The notes under the pieces are model-generated. The model was given only the letters and a program-made list of their open reading frames with translations, was not told where the DNA came from and ran no database searches. A stretch of 35,219 bases of DNA from Eubacteriales bacterium (GTDB taxonomy: Bacteria > Bacillota > Clostridia > Lachnospirales > Lachnospiraceae): positions 1-35,219 of the forward strand of contig JAUNSC010000033.1 of the NCBI GenBank assembly GCA_030539395.1, written 5' to 3'. Position 1 is the stretch's first letter. Each line of letters begins with the position of its first letter. Below, piece by piece: positions 26,271 through 34,105 of the stretch. Made by a program: the position numbers and the translations under genes.

Positions 26271-27728
26271 TTATGCTTTAGGTGATACGAATTTATACTT
26301 ACCTTTTCCGAAACCGCTGACGGCTTCAATCAAATCTGCATTTTTCAGCTTGGTAATGAGATTACCGGCGGCGGTAACAGAATCGTTCGTAATAGCGGCT
26401 ATGTCGGAACGACCAAAGACACCATCAATCCCCATATTTGCAAATACCGCTTTTGCCTTTGCAATCGTAGCTTGGCTTGCGTTCAGTTTATCAATCGCAA
26501 CCTCAATCGCAAGATGAACGGGGGCAATCGCAACATTTTCGTCCTCAATCGCAGCCTTAGTTGCGTTTACCGCTGTTCCATAATTCAAGTTATACAGCGT
26601 GACTTGGAACGAACTGGCATCGGAATAGAACTTAGGCTCCAGTTCATCACGGTAGTTATGGGCTGCACGGTAAGATTCCGTGATCTTCTTAAATCCGCTG
26701 CCTTGACGCTCCATATAGCCCAATCTGCCGAAAATGTCAGCAAGGACGGGATTGCGGCGGGTGGAGGAAATGTTGGATATATCTCTTTCCTGTATCCGTG
26801 TGCCGTCTGCCATGCCACCGGGAGAAGTAATCGTAAGGCGGTCATCGTAAATGTCGATATGGACTTCGCTGCCCAAAATCAGATAGTCACGGTGGATCAG
26901 CGCATTAACAAGAGCTTCAAAAACGCTTCGTTCACAGTAATCTGGCATTTCAATACGGGAGTTGGCGGTTTTCTTCCAACGGGTTTTCATATTCCTCTTT
27001 ACGAAGCCTACGCCCTCATTGAGCAGAATAATCAAGCTGCCGGAATACTCTGCGCTGTCGAGAGCATCCACCATACCGCCGCTTTTATCAAGACCGTTCC
27101 AACGGGTACAGAACAGGCGGGAGTGCTTGATGGGTGCATCATCCGCAAGCAAAGCGCCTGCGTTGGTCAGCTTACCGTGGTCATCCCGCATTTCAAAGGA
27201 ATCAAACAGCTTTTCCTCCATGCTGCTGCCCGTCCATGCCTTGTAGCGTTCACGCAGCTTGGAAAAGGCATAGTCCTTGAAATCGTACTCGGAATCCAGC
27301 GCATCATAGGTGCGGTTCATACCTTTGAGAAGAAGCTGATTCAATACATACGACGGAGCAATCACGCTTTCGTTGCCGATACGGATATATGCTTCCGTAA
27401 TGCCGTCTGCCTTGTAGTAATAAGGCGTGGAGCGTCCTGCGGAAACGGACAGCACAAGAATATCCTTGCCGTTCTCACGTTCGGGAGCGAGGATAAAGTT
27501 CGGATATGGCGTGATACGCTCCTTAATCAAGCGGCTGATCGTCTCCGCATCAGTCTGTGCGTCAGCCAAGCCGATTACGTTTCTGTCATTATCAATGCCG
27601 AAAAAGAGCGTGCCGCCGATACCGTTGGCAAAGGCACTGACACTTTTGAGCCAGCTTTTCGGCTTCTTTACTTCCAAAGCAACCTTGAAATCACATTCCG
27701 TTGCTTCTGCAATCCATCTGTCTATCAT
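26271..27728 (-). CDS. AlbA_2/HATPase-type putative transcriptional regulator
   Basis: 485 residues. N-terminal AlbA_2 (Schlafen-like, putative DNA-binding) domain with SVSAFANGIGGTLFFGIDND, a central GHKL-type ATPase-like region with ALVNALIHRDY and RQGSGFKKI, and a C-terminal winged-helix-like tail (AAITNDSVTAAGNLITKLKN). This combination is common in mobile elements and usually annotated as an ATP-binding regulator. ATG 27728 is chosen for the GGAAAGG upstream and because the AlbA_2 domain starts directly after it. It follows the zinc-finger gene by 19 bases on the same strand. It may control element genes or act in defence. Confidence 0.82.
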   Translation of the reverse strand: MIDRWIAEATECDFKVALEVKKPKSWLKSVSAFANGIGGTLFFGIDNDRNVIGLADAQTDAETISRLIKERITPYPNFILAPERENGKDILVLSVSAGRSTPYYYKADGITEAYIRIGNESVIAPSYVLNQLLLKGMNRTYDALDSEYDFKDYAFSKLRERYKAWTGSSMEEKLFDSFEMRDDHGKLTNAGALLADDAPIKHSRLFCTRWNGLDKSGGMVDALDSAEYSGSLIILLNEGVGFVKRNMKTRWKKTANSRIEMPDYCERSVFEALVNALIHRDYLILGSEVHIDIYDDRLTITSPGGMADGTRIQERDISNISSTRRNPVLADIFGRLGYMERQGSGFKKITESYRAAHNYRDELEPKFYSDASSFQVTLYNLNYGTAVNATKAAIEDENVAIAPVHLAIEVAIDKLNASQATIAKAKAVFANMGIDGVFGRSDIAAITNDSVTAAGNLITKLKNADLIEAVSGFGKGKYKFVSPKA

Positions 27729-27747
27729 AAAATCGTTTCCTTTCCCA

Positions 27748-28650
27748 TCATTCCTTCTTTTCCTTCGTTCTGCTCTTATAAACATTATACTTATTCTTGC
27801 ACTGCGGACTGCAGAAGATCGCACTCGGTCTGCTTGCCACAAAGGTCTGCAAACAGTGTTTGCAAATGCGGATGGGCTTCTCTGTGTCGGTCAGCATGAA
27901 GCTGAACATCATCTGCACACCAAGCATAAGGGAATGGAAATCCCATACAATCGTCGGCTTGTCGAGCAGAGCGATACGGTATGTCGGCGCAATACCGCCA
28001 AAGGCTTCCATGCCCTGCTGCATCAAAAGCCGCTGTTCGGGAGTCATGGTGTCGTAATCCTCATAGAACAGCACGGAAGTCAGATAGGTGAAAGCAATAT
28101 CAATGAACTGCTGCTTCATCCACTCATAGCGTTCGGCATATTCCCGTTGAAAGCTCATATTGACCGCCATCGGCTTGTCGCTCATGGTCATGGCAAGTGC
28201 CATCATTACACGGTCATTCTGTATGTTCCACATGGATTCAATGCCACGCTTGACCACATCCGGCTTGTCAAAGGGAAAGAACAGATTCAGATAGTCCATC
28301 GTGGACATGGATTCCTCACGGATAAAATGGTTCTTTGGCAGATATACCGCCTCGTAATCCATAAAGCTCGGTGTGGTGGGCAGCGCTGTCATAAGACCAA
28401 GCAGACCGTATTTCATGGCAAACTGCTGAATTGCCTTTTGTATCTCCTGCGGTGTTTTCTTCTGCGATTCCATCCGACCAATATCAATGGCATCCAGGAT
28501 AAGCCGCTGGTATTCGCTCAGCGGGTCATATATGCTCGGCTGTGCCGTTTTGGTGGGCGTGAGGAACAGGGTTCCGTCCTCTGCCTCTCTCCATTCATAT
28601 TCACTATATCGCACCCAGTTAGAACTGGTGCGTTGAAACAGGTTTTTCAT
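27748..28650 (-). CDS. Unknown element protein with C-terminal zinc finger
   Basis: 300 residues, no family I recognise with certainty. Mostly helical, soluble, with Met/Phe/Tyr-rich stretches, ending in a finger CKHC-x13-CSPQC (about 264-285) and a basic tail. The same C-x2-C-x12/13-C-x3-C finger occurs in the Cys-rich protein and twice in the recombinase of this element. GGAGG lies 10 bases before ATG 28650. Cotranscribed with the AlbA_2 gene. A role in element DNA recognition is possible but unproven. Confidence 0.75.
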   Translation of the reverse strand: MKNLFQRTSSNWVRYSEYEWREAEDGTLFLTPTKTAQPSIYDPLSEYQRLILDAIDIGRMESQKKTPQEIQKAIQQFAMKYGLLGLMTALPTTPSFMDYEAVYLPKNHFIREESMSTMDYLNLFFPFDKPDVVKRGIESMWNIQNDRVMMALAMTMSDKPMAVNMSFQREYAERYEWMKQQFIDIAFTYLTSVLFYEDYDTMTPEQRLLMQQGMEAFGGIAPTYRIALLDKPTIVWDFHSLMLGVQMMFSFMLTDTEKPIRICKHCLQTFVASRPSAIFCSPQCKNKYNVYKSRTKEKKE

Positions 28651-28681
28651 CGTTAAAACCCTCCACTATATATTGTAACCC

Positions 28682-28711
28682 GTATAATTCACAATTATAT
28701 TACTATTATAC
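28682..28711. promoter_or_regulatory. Inverted repeat and -10 element upstream of the zinc-finger gene
   Basis: GTATAAT/ATTATAC arms (28682-28688 with 28705-28711). On the minus strand TATAAT (28694-28699) would start a transcript near 28688, about 38 bases before ATG 28650. The 10-mer ATTATATTAC (28694-28703) recurs at 29782-29791. Confidence 0.5.
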
Positions 28712-29664
28712 TACTTTTTCGTGGTTTTTTCAATATCCACGCCATTTTCGCTCAGAAATACTTTTTCAAGCAAGGTCAGGGGCTGCTGTGCCTGCACTTT
28801 TTCGGTAAGTGCGGCAAGCAGCTTTTTTCTTATCTTTTTGAGCATCGTGTTTCGCACCTTGCGGATATTACGGTCTGACTGCCCACGGATAGCGGCGATC
28901 TTGACAGAGCTGTACTGCCGCAGAGCTGACAGGAACAGGAGGAACTTGTGATCCTCGTTCAGCTCCCGCAATATGACAGACATATCCGCATCCGTCACAA
29001 GTTCGTGTATATCGTATGGGCAATAGAAAATGGAATCTATGAAATCGCCCTTGCGTTCCTGCCGTTTTAGCACATCGTTGAGCGTATCGGGGAAACACAG
29101 AGCATCCTCGGATGCACCGTAATCAAGAGGAACATCGTCACCGCTTCGGTACAGCTCATGGTATCGCTCCTTACGCTGACGGTTGGCATCGAGCCGGTCA
29201 TACCACGAAACAAGGTTTTCGTAATCTTTCAGCGTTCGGGCAGAATCCTCCAAGCGTTTGAGAGCCTGCGCCCGAAGCTCACGCTTTAGCAGCTTTCGTT
29301 CGGGCTGCTCGCCCCCGGTATCATCCGCATCATCCTCTATGGGATTTTCTGCGGCATCGGCTTCTATTTCATCAATGATACGCTGTTCTTTTGCGATTCT
29401 GCGCCGTGTCTTTTCGTATTCCTCGGCTTCCGCATCCTCAGCATCGGTATCACTATCAGCAAAAATATCTTTCTTTTTTCGCTTCCTTCGCTTCTTTTCG
29501 GGAGGTTCATCGGCATCTTCTTCCGCATCATCCCAAAGGGCGTTTTCATCTTCGTCCTCGTCATCGACTATGTAATCGGAATCATCCGCTTCATATTCAT
29601 CTTCATAATCGCCATCTTCATCATAAAGACCGTCATTTTCGTATCGTTTGGGATCGTCGTACAC
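28711..29664 (-). CDS. Sigma-factor-like protein with acidic N-terminus
   Basis: 317 residues. The first 60 or so are extremely Asp/Glu-rich, followed by the basic run KKRRKRKKK, another acidic stretch to about 120, then a helical region. Near 257-300, FLLFLSALRQYSSVKIAAIR and RNIRKVRNTMLKKIRKKL resemble a sigma-70 region-4-type helix-turn-helix. Start is GTG 29664 with AGGGAGG eight bases upstream. Such proteins are found in Firmicute mobile elements as putative sigma factors. It could direct transcription of element genes; no clear sigma region 2 is visible, so it may be only a DNA-binding regulator. Confidence 0.65.
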   Translation of the reverse strand: MYDDPKRYENDGLYDEDGDYEDEYEADDSDYIVDDEDEDENALWDDAEEDADEPPEKKRRKRKKKDIFADSDTDAEDAEAEEYEKTRRRIAKEQRIIDEIEADAAENPIEDDADDTGGEQPERKLLKRELRAQALKRLEDSARTLKDYENLVSWYDRLDANRQRKERYHELYRSGDDVPLDYGASEDALCFPDTLNDVLKRQERKGDFIDSIFYCPYDIHELVTDADMSVILRELNEDHKFLLFLSALRQYSSVKIAAIRGQSDRNIRKVRNTMLKKIRKKLLAALTEKVQAQQPLTLLEKVFLSENGVDIEKTTKK

Positions 29665-29762
29665 CGCAGAAACCTCCCTTCAAAAATATTTTTCAATTTT
29701 TCTTTGATTTCCCGAAAAAACAGTTCCGCTAAACACCCCGTATTTCTCCTATTGGTGAGGGA

Positions 29763-29791
29763 GTAATATATTTTGTCTGTGATTATATTAC
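29763..29791. promoter_or_regulatory. Inverted repeat between divergent sigma-like and Cys-rich genes
   Basis: Perfect 8-bp arms GTAATATA/TATATTAC (29763-29770 with 29784-29791). It could be an operator, or TATATT (29765-29770) could be a -10 for the Cys-rich gene. It shares ATTATATTAC with 28694-28703. Confidence 0.5.
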
Positions 29792-29822
29792 TGCCGCCAA
29801 TAAAGAAAGGAGGAAACTGCCT

Positions 29823-30197
29823 ATGACCAAAACCTATCGTGAGCTGACGGGAAAGGAGAAAAGACAGATCAAGAAGTTGGTTGTCTCCAAGTGCGCCAAC
29901 TACGACAAGGAATACGGCTGCCTGCCGCTGGACTGTGAGTGCTATATGTTCGGGGTATGCTACTCATGCAGTGGGCTGTGCAGTTATTTTCGCAAGGCTG
30001 TACTGCCGGAAGATAAGGACCTGCAAGCCGTATTCGAGCCGATGCCCCTTGCCGTCTGCAAGGAGTGCGGCAAGCATTTTCAGAAGAATGGCAAACGTGC
30101 CTACTGTTCCGACAAGTGCGCCGCAGAAGCAAGACGCAAGCAAACGGTGGCAAGAGTGCGAAAGCACAGAGAAAAGCAGAAACAAGACATCATGTAA
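29823..30197 (+). CDS. Cysteine-rich VLP-type protein
   Basis: 124 residues resembling the Cys-rich VLP domain family of Firmicute mobile elements. The N-terminal half has CANYDKEYGCLPLDCECYMF and CYSCSGLCSYF, probably binding metal. The C-terminal half carries the finger CKECGKHFQKNGKRAYCSDKC plus a basic helix (RRKQTVARVRKHREKQKQ) likely to touch nucleic acid. AAAGGAGG precedes ATG 29823. It is divergent from the sigma-like gene. Role unknown. Confidence 0.8.
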   Translation: MTKTYRELTGKEKRQIKKLVVSKCANYDKEYGCLPLDCECYMFGVCYSCSGLCSYFRKAVLPEDKDLQAVFEPMPLAVCKECGKHFQKNGKRAYCSDKCAAEARRKQTVARVRKHREKQKQDIM

Positions 30198-30204
30198 CCA
30201 TTTT

Positions 30205-30244
30205 GCCCTCGAAAAGCCTTGTGCCGCAAGGCTTTTTTGAGGGC
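30205..30244 (+). terminator. Intrinsic terminator after the Cys-rich gene
   Basis: Inner stem AAAAGCCTTG/CAAGGCTTTT with loop TGCCG and a T-run, closed by the outer stem GCCCTC/GAGGGC (30205-30210 with 30239-30244). Confidence 0.8.
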
Positions 30245-30373
30245 ATTTCTGCGTAGGTAAGGGGTTAATACCTTATACCTCGTTTTAACCGCACAAATGG
30301 TTACAGAAAATCGGAACTATTAACAGTATACACCAAAATTATGAATTTTTCAATCTATGGAGGAAATTTGCCT

Positions 30374-30589
30374 ATGGTAAAAAACGAAAACAAGAACTTT
30401 GCTTATACCACCCACCGCATCGGCGGCACGATCTATAAGGTCAAAGTCGTGTTCAATGAAAGCGGCACAGAAACGATGGAAGATAAAATTTTACGAATTA
30501 TTCGCAATGAAGTTCACACAAATTGCGAAAATTATGATATAATAAATGCACCACAAATGAGCCGACAGTCTGAAAGGAGCGCATCATGA
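30374..30589 (+). CDS. tnpW: TnpW-family transposon protein
   Basis: 71-residue protein that fits TnpW, a small accessory protein of Tn4451-type elements. Visible core: YTTHRIGGTIYKVKVVFNES followed by GTETMEDKILRIIRNE, a beta-rich half then a helix. ATG 30374 is preferred over 30341 because GGAGG lies 10 bases upstream. Its end overlaps the recombinase start (ATGATGA), so the two are translationally coupled. Its 3' part also holds TATAAT (30538-30543), a possible extra promoter for the recombinase. Confidence 0.75.
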   Translation: MVKNENKNFAYTTHRIGGTIYKVKVVFNESGTETMEDKILRIIRNEVHTNCENYDIINAPQMSRQSERSAS

Positions 30590-32679
30590 TGAGCGTGAAA
30601 CAGACTGTGGGACAGGATCCCAATAAAATTACGGCATTGTACGAGAGACTTTCCCGTGACGATGACCAGGTTGGCGATAGCAACAGCATTGTCAATCAGA
30701 AAAAATACCTCGAAAGCTATGCCGAGCAGAGAGGCTACACGAATATTCAGCACTATACCGATGACGGTTGGAGCGGCGGCAATTTCAACCGTCCCGCATG
30801 GAAGCAGTTAGAGGCAGATATTGAAGCCGGTAAGGTTGCCCATGTGATCGTAAAGGACATGAGCCGAATCGGCAGAGATTATCTACAGACCGGTTTTTAC
30901 ACGGAAGTGTTCTTCCGTCAGCACGGCGTTCACTTTGTTGCGATTGCCAACAGCGTGGACAGCGATGACCAGAACAGCAACGAGTTTGCGCCGTTCCTCA
31001 ATATTATGAACGAATGGTATCTTCGTGATTTGAGCCGCAAACAGCGCACCGCTATCCGTGTAAAAGGCGAATCGGGCAAGCCTACCACCAACTGCGCTAT
31101 CTACGGCTACAAGAAGATGCCGGGTGACAAGTACAGTTGGTATATCGACGAGGAAGCCTCCGAGGTTGTCCGCAGGATATTCCGTCTGACCATCGAGGGC
31201 AAAGGCCCCTATGATATTGCCCGTATTCTCTATGACGATAAGGTGGAAACGCCCGCCGTTTACCTCGGTAAGCAGAAGAAAGGCGTTTGGAAAAGCAAAG
31301 AGGAATTTCCCAATCCGTATAACTGGAGTGGTTATATCGTTGGGAGCATCCTTTCCAAGCCCGAATATATGGGGCATACGGTCAACTTCCGTTCTCACAA
31401 GCAGTCTTACAAGGATAAGAACCCTGTGATGAATCCAAAAGAGGACTGGCTGATTTTTGAGAATACCCACGAAGCCATCGTGGATAAGGAAACGTGGGAG
31501 CTTGCACAGAAGCTGCGAAAGACACCGAGACGGCATGACACGATAGGTGAAGCAAATCCCTTGACGGGACTTCTGTTCTGTGCCGACTGCGGAGCAAAAA
31601 TGTATAATCAGCGCACACGAGGGTCTGACAGCAAGCCTTACCCCTCCGATGCCTACGAGTGTTCCACCTATAAGTTGGCAGGACAGAAACGCTCTGCCGC
31701 CTGCCGCAATCATCATATTTCCACAAAAGCACTCCGAGAGCTTATTTTGAACACCATTCGCACCGTCAGCACCTATGCCATTTCCAATCAAGACGAGTTT
31801 ATGGAAAAGGTGCGCTCTGCTTCTCAGATCAAGCAAAAGGAAGCGGCAAAGGAAACCAAACGGAAGCTAAACAAGGACAAGAAGCGTATTGCCGAGCTGG
31901 ACAATATCATTAAAAAGCTATATGAATCCTTTGCCATCGGGCGCATTACCGATGAACGCTTTGATACCCTGCTTGCCGAATACGAAGCCGAGCAGAAATC
32001 CTTGCAGACATCCGTGGCAGAAGCCGAACAGCGGGTATCTTCTTTTGAGGAAGATACCGTCCGTGTGGAGCAGTTTATGGAGCTGGCGAGAAAATACACC
32101 GACTTTTCCGAGCTGACCACGATGATGATTAACGAGTTTATCGACAAGATCATTGTCCACGCTCCCGAAAGGATTGACGGAGATCGTGTGCAGGAAGTGG
32201 AGATTTATCTGAAATTCATCGGGCATTTTGAGCTTCCCGCACCGGAGCTGACCGAGGAAGAAATCCAGCGGCAGGAGTTCTTGAAGAAAGAACGTGCCCG
32301 CAGCCGTGAACGCTACCAAAAGCTAAAATCCGGCGAACGCACCGTAGGTGTTCCCATCACGCAGACCTGCAAATGCTGCGGCAAGACCTTTGAAGCAAGG
32401 TCAACGGCAAAACTGTTCTGCGATGTGAATTGCCGAGCAAGGTATTATCGGCAGGAAGCCGCCAAAGAGCGAAGCCGTGAGATCGCTTGCGAGAACTGCG
32501 GAAAGACCTTTACCACAATGAGGTCGGATGTCAAATACTGCTGTGATGATTGCCGCTATGAAGGGCATCTCAAAGGGCAGCGGATACGCAATGCGGCAAA
32601 CCGAGCGAAGGAAAAAGAGTCGGTATTTCTTGATGCTCCACCTACCGAAGAAACCCAACAGGAACAGAAAACAGCATAA
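30586..32679 (+). CDS. Large serine recombinase (TnpX-type) with two extra C-terminal zinc fingers
   Basis: 697-residue site-specific recombinase that would excise and insert the element. Resolvase domain with catalytic Ser23 in LYERLSRDDDQ, plus DGWSGGNFNRPAW and KDMSRIGRDYLQTGFYTE. Then the recombinase domain (CAIYGYKKMPGDKYSW, about 166-300), the zinc ribbon CADCGAKM...CSTYKL...CRNHH (about 332-375), a coiled coil (about 410-500) and a DUF4368-like region (about 510-570). Beyond that are two fingers, CKCC-x13-CDVNC (about 587-608) and CENC-x13-CCDDC (about 633-654), which typical TnpX-type proteins as I know them do not have. AAGGAGC lies just before the start. It is mid-element as seen here rather than at an end. 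Confidence 0.95.
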   Translation: MMSVKQTVGQDPNKITALYERLSRDDDQVGDSNSIVNQKKYLESYAEQRGYTNIQHYTDDGWSGGNFNRPAWKQLEADIEAGKVAHVIVKDMSRIGRDYLQTGFYTEVFFRQHGVHFVAIANSVDSDDQNSNEFAPFLNIMNEWYLRDLSRKQRTAIRVKGESGKPTTNCAIYGYKKMPGDKYSWYIDEEASEVVRRIFRLTIEGKGPYDIARILYDDKVETPAVYLGKQKKGVWKSKEEFPNPYNWSGYIVGSILSKPEYMGHTVNFRSHKQSYKDKNPVMNPKEDWLIFENTHEAIVDKETWELAQKLRKTPRRHDTIGEANPLTGLLFCADCGAKMYNQRTRGSDSKPYPSDAYECSTYKLAGQKRSAACRNHHISTKALRELILNTIRTVSTYAISNQDEFMEKVRSASQIKQKEAAKETKRKLNKDKKRIAELDNIIKKLYESFAIGRITDERFDTLLAEYEAEQKSLQTSVAEAEQRVSSFEEDTVRVEQFMELARKYTDFSELTTMMINEFIDKIIVHAPERIDGDRVQEVEIYLKFIGHFELPAPELTEEEIQRQEFLKKERARSRERYQKLKSGERTVGVPITQTCKCCGKTFEARSTAKLFCDVNCRARYYRQEAAKERSREIACENCGKTFTTMRSDVKYCCDDCRYEGHLKGQRIRNAANRAKEKESVFLDAPPTEETQQEQKTA

Positions 32680-32687
32680 CGATATTT

Positions 32688-32717
32688 GAAGCGGATTGAT
32701 GTATGTCGATCCGCTTC
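32688..32717 (+). terminator. First hairpin after the recombinase
   Basis: GAAGCGGAT/ATCCGCTTC stem (32688-32696 with 32709-32717) followed by TTCTGTTTT. Modest T-run; it probably acts with the stronger terminator just downstream. Confidence 0.6.
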
Positions 32718-32725
32718 TTCTGTTT

Positions 32726-32757
32726 TCAAGTGGACAAAATATCCACTTGATTTTTTA
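32726..32757 (+). terminator. Strong intrinsic terminator, also first member of the palindrome family
   Basis: Perfect 9-bp stem TCAAGTGGA/TCCACTTGA (32726-32734 with 32742-32750), then seven T. The arms keep the AAGT-N13-ACTT frame of the palindromes at 32821-33110. Confidence 0.85.
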
Positions 32758-32820
32758 TGCCTGTTTTGCAATCAATGTATCATTTTGAAACTTTGATTCT
32801 TGATGTTTTTCGAGGTGATT

Positions 32821-33110
32821 GGTAAGTTGCCAATCTGACAACTTAGCAAATCGTCCGTGGCAAAGTGCCAAGTTGGCACTTTACCAAAATCGCTACCTGT
32901 TTATTTGGCAAGTTCCCATTTTGGGAACTTGCCGTGATCCCCGTCCGACTGTGTGGTAAGTTCCCGTTTTGGGAACTTACCATATCTAATATGGCAAGTT
33001 CCCAATTTGACAACTTGCCTGCCCACCGTTGAGCCGGTATTTATCAAGTTCCCAATTTGGGGACTTGATATTTTCCCCACAACTGAAAGTTTCCAATCTG
33101 GGAACTTTCA
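32821..33110. repeat. Array of seven palindromes, candidate parC centromere or iterons
   Basis: Palindromes at 32821-32847, 32858-32886, 32907-32933, 32954-32982, 32993-33019, 33042-33070 and 33084-33110. Each has arms of about 8-13 bases around a short centre. Six keep AAGT-N13-ACTT; the second has N11. Arms change symmetrically (GGC/GCC, GGT/ACC, ATC/GAT, TGA/TCA at the outer ends). Centres are 38, 48, 48, 38, 50 and 41 bases apart. No gene lies in 32680-33163. The position just before parM suggests a ParR-binding centromere and autoregulatory operator; a replication origin or recombination site is also possible. Confidence 0.85.
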
Positions 33111-33163
33111 CTCATACCAATCAATATTTTTTTATCGCCGCAAAGCGGCAGAAAGGAAACTCT

Positions 33164-34105
33164 ATGAATTTTATGAACAACTACAATAACACCAATCCCA
33201 TCATCATCGGTATCGACCACGGCTACGGCAACATCAAGACCGCCCACTGCTGTTTCAAGACGGGCGTTGCCGCCTATGACAAAGAGCCGACCTTCAAAAG
33301 CAATCTGCTTGTCTATGAAAGCAGATATTATCTCATCGGTGAGGAACACAAGGAGTTTATCTCCGACAAAATGACAGACAGCGACTACTATATTCTCACT
33401 CTCGCAGCTGTTGCCCGTGAACTGAACATCCGAAAGCTGACCGCTGCCCGTGTCCACCTTGCTGCGGGACTTCCTCTGACTTGGGTGAGTGAACAGAAGG
33501 ACAGCTTCAAGGCATATCTCCTGCAAAACGACAGCGCCGACTTTACGTTCAAGGGCGTTGACTACCACGTTGATTTTGCCGGTGCAGATATTTTCCCGCA
33601 GGGCTTTTCTGCGGTTGCAGACAAGCTCCGTGAGTTCAAGGGTATCAATATGCTCTGCGATATTGGCAACGGCACGATGAACGTCATGTATATCAACGAG
33701 TGCCGTCCTCTTGCGAAAAAGTGCTTCACCGAAAAGTACGGCACCAATCAGTGTATGCTTGCGGTGCGTGAAAATCTGATGAAGCAGTTTGGCGTATCGG
33801 TGGATGAAACTGTCCTTGAGCGTGTCATCCGTCACGGCACTGCAGACATCAGCCAGCGTTATCTGACAGCCATCCGTGATACCGCAACCGAGTATGCCGA
33901 GGGCATCTTCCGCAGACTGCGTGAGCATGAGTATGATCCCGAACTGATGCGTCTGTATGTGGTGGGCGGCGGGAGCTGTATTCTCAAAAACTTCGGCAGC
34001 TATGATAAAGACCGTGTTATCATCAACGACGATATTTGCGCTACCGCAAAGGGATATGAGGTGCTTGCCGAGCAGAAGCAGAACAGAAAAGGCGGCATCG
34101 TATGA
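33164..34105 (+). CDS. ParM/StbA-like actin-family segregation protein
   Basis: 313-residue actin-like ATPase. Phosphate-1 motif IIIGIDHGYGNIKTA (about 12-26), phosphate-2 LCDIGNGTMNVMYI, adenosine motif YVVGGGSCIL. It should form filaments that move plasmid-like DNA. ATG 33164 is chosen because AAAGG precedes it and the actin fold begins shortly after. Its stop overlaps the next start (ATGA), as in parMR operons, and a palindrome array lies directly upstream. Segregation genes in an integrating element suggest a circular, perhaps replicating, excised form. Confidence 0.88.
   Translation: MNFMNNYNNTNPIIIGIDHGYGNIKTAHCCFKTGVAAYDKEPTFKSNLLVYESRYYLIGEEHKEFISDKMTDSDYYILTLAAVARELNIRKLTAARVHLAAGLPLTWVSEQKDSFKAYLLQNDSADFTFKGVDYHVDFAGADIFPQGFSAVADKLREFKGINMLCDIGNGTMNVMYINECRPLAKKCFTEKYGTNQCMLAVRENLMKQFGVSVDETVLERVIRHGTADISQRYLTAIRDTATEYAEGIFRRLREHEYDPELMRLYVVGGGSCILKNFGSYDKDRVIINDDICATAKGYEVLAEQKQNRKGGIV

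Noticed and set aside
26472-27899. 475-codon plus-strand open frame across the AlbA_2 gene
   Set aside because: Antisense to a gene with clear AlbA_2 and ATPase-like motifs; the translation has no domain sense.
29258-29575. Ser-rich plus-strand frame opposite the sigma-like gene
   Set aside because: The Ser/Phe composition is simply the complement of Asp/Glu/Lys codons.
30883-31836. 317-codon minus-strand open frame in the recombinase gene
   Set aside because: Antisense to catalytic and zinc-ribbon parts of the recombinase; no independent support.
32821-33110. CRISPR array
   Set aside because: Repeats are whole palindromes that differ from each other, spacers are about 8-23 bases and irregular, and no cas gene is near.
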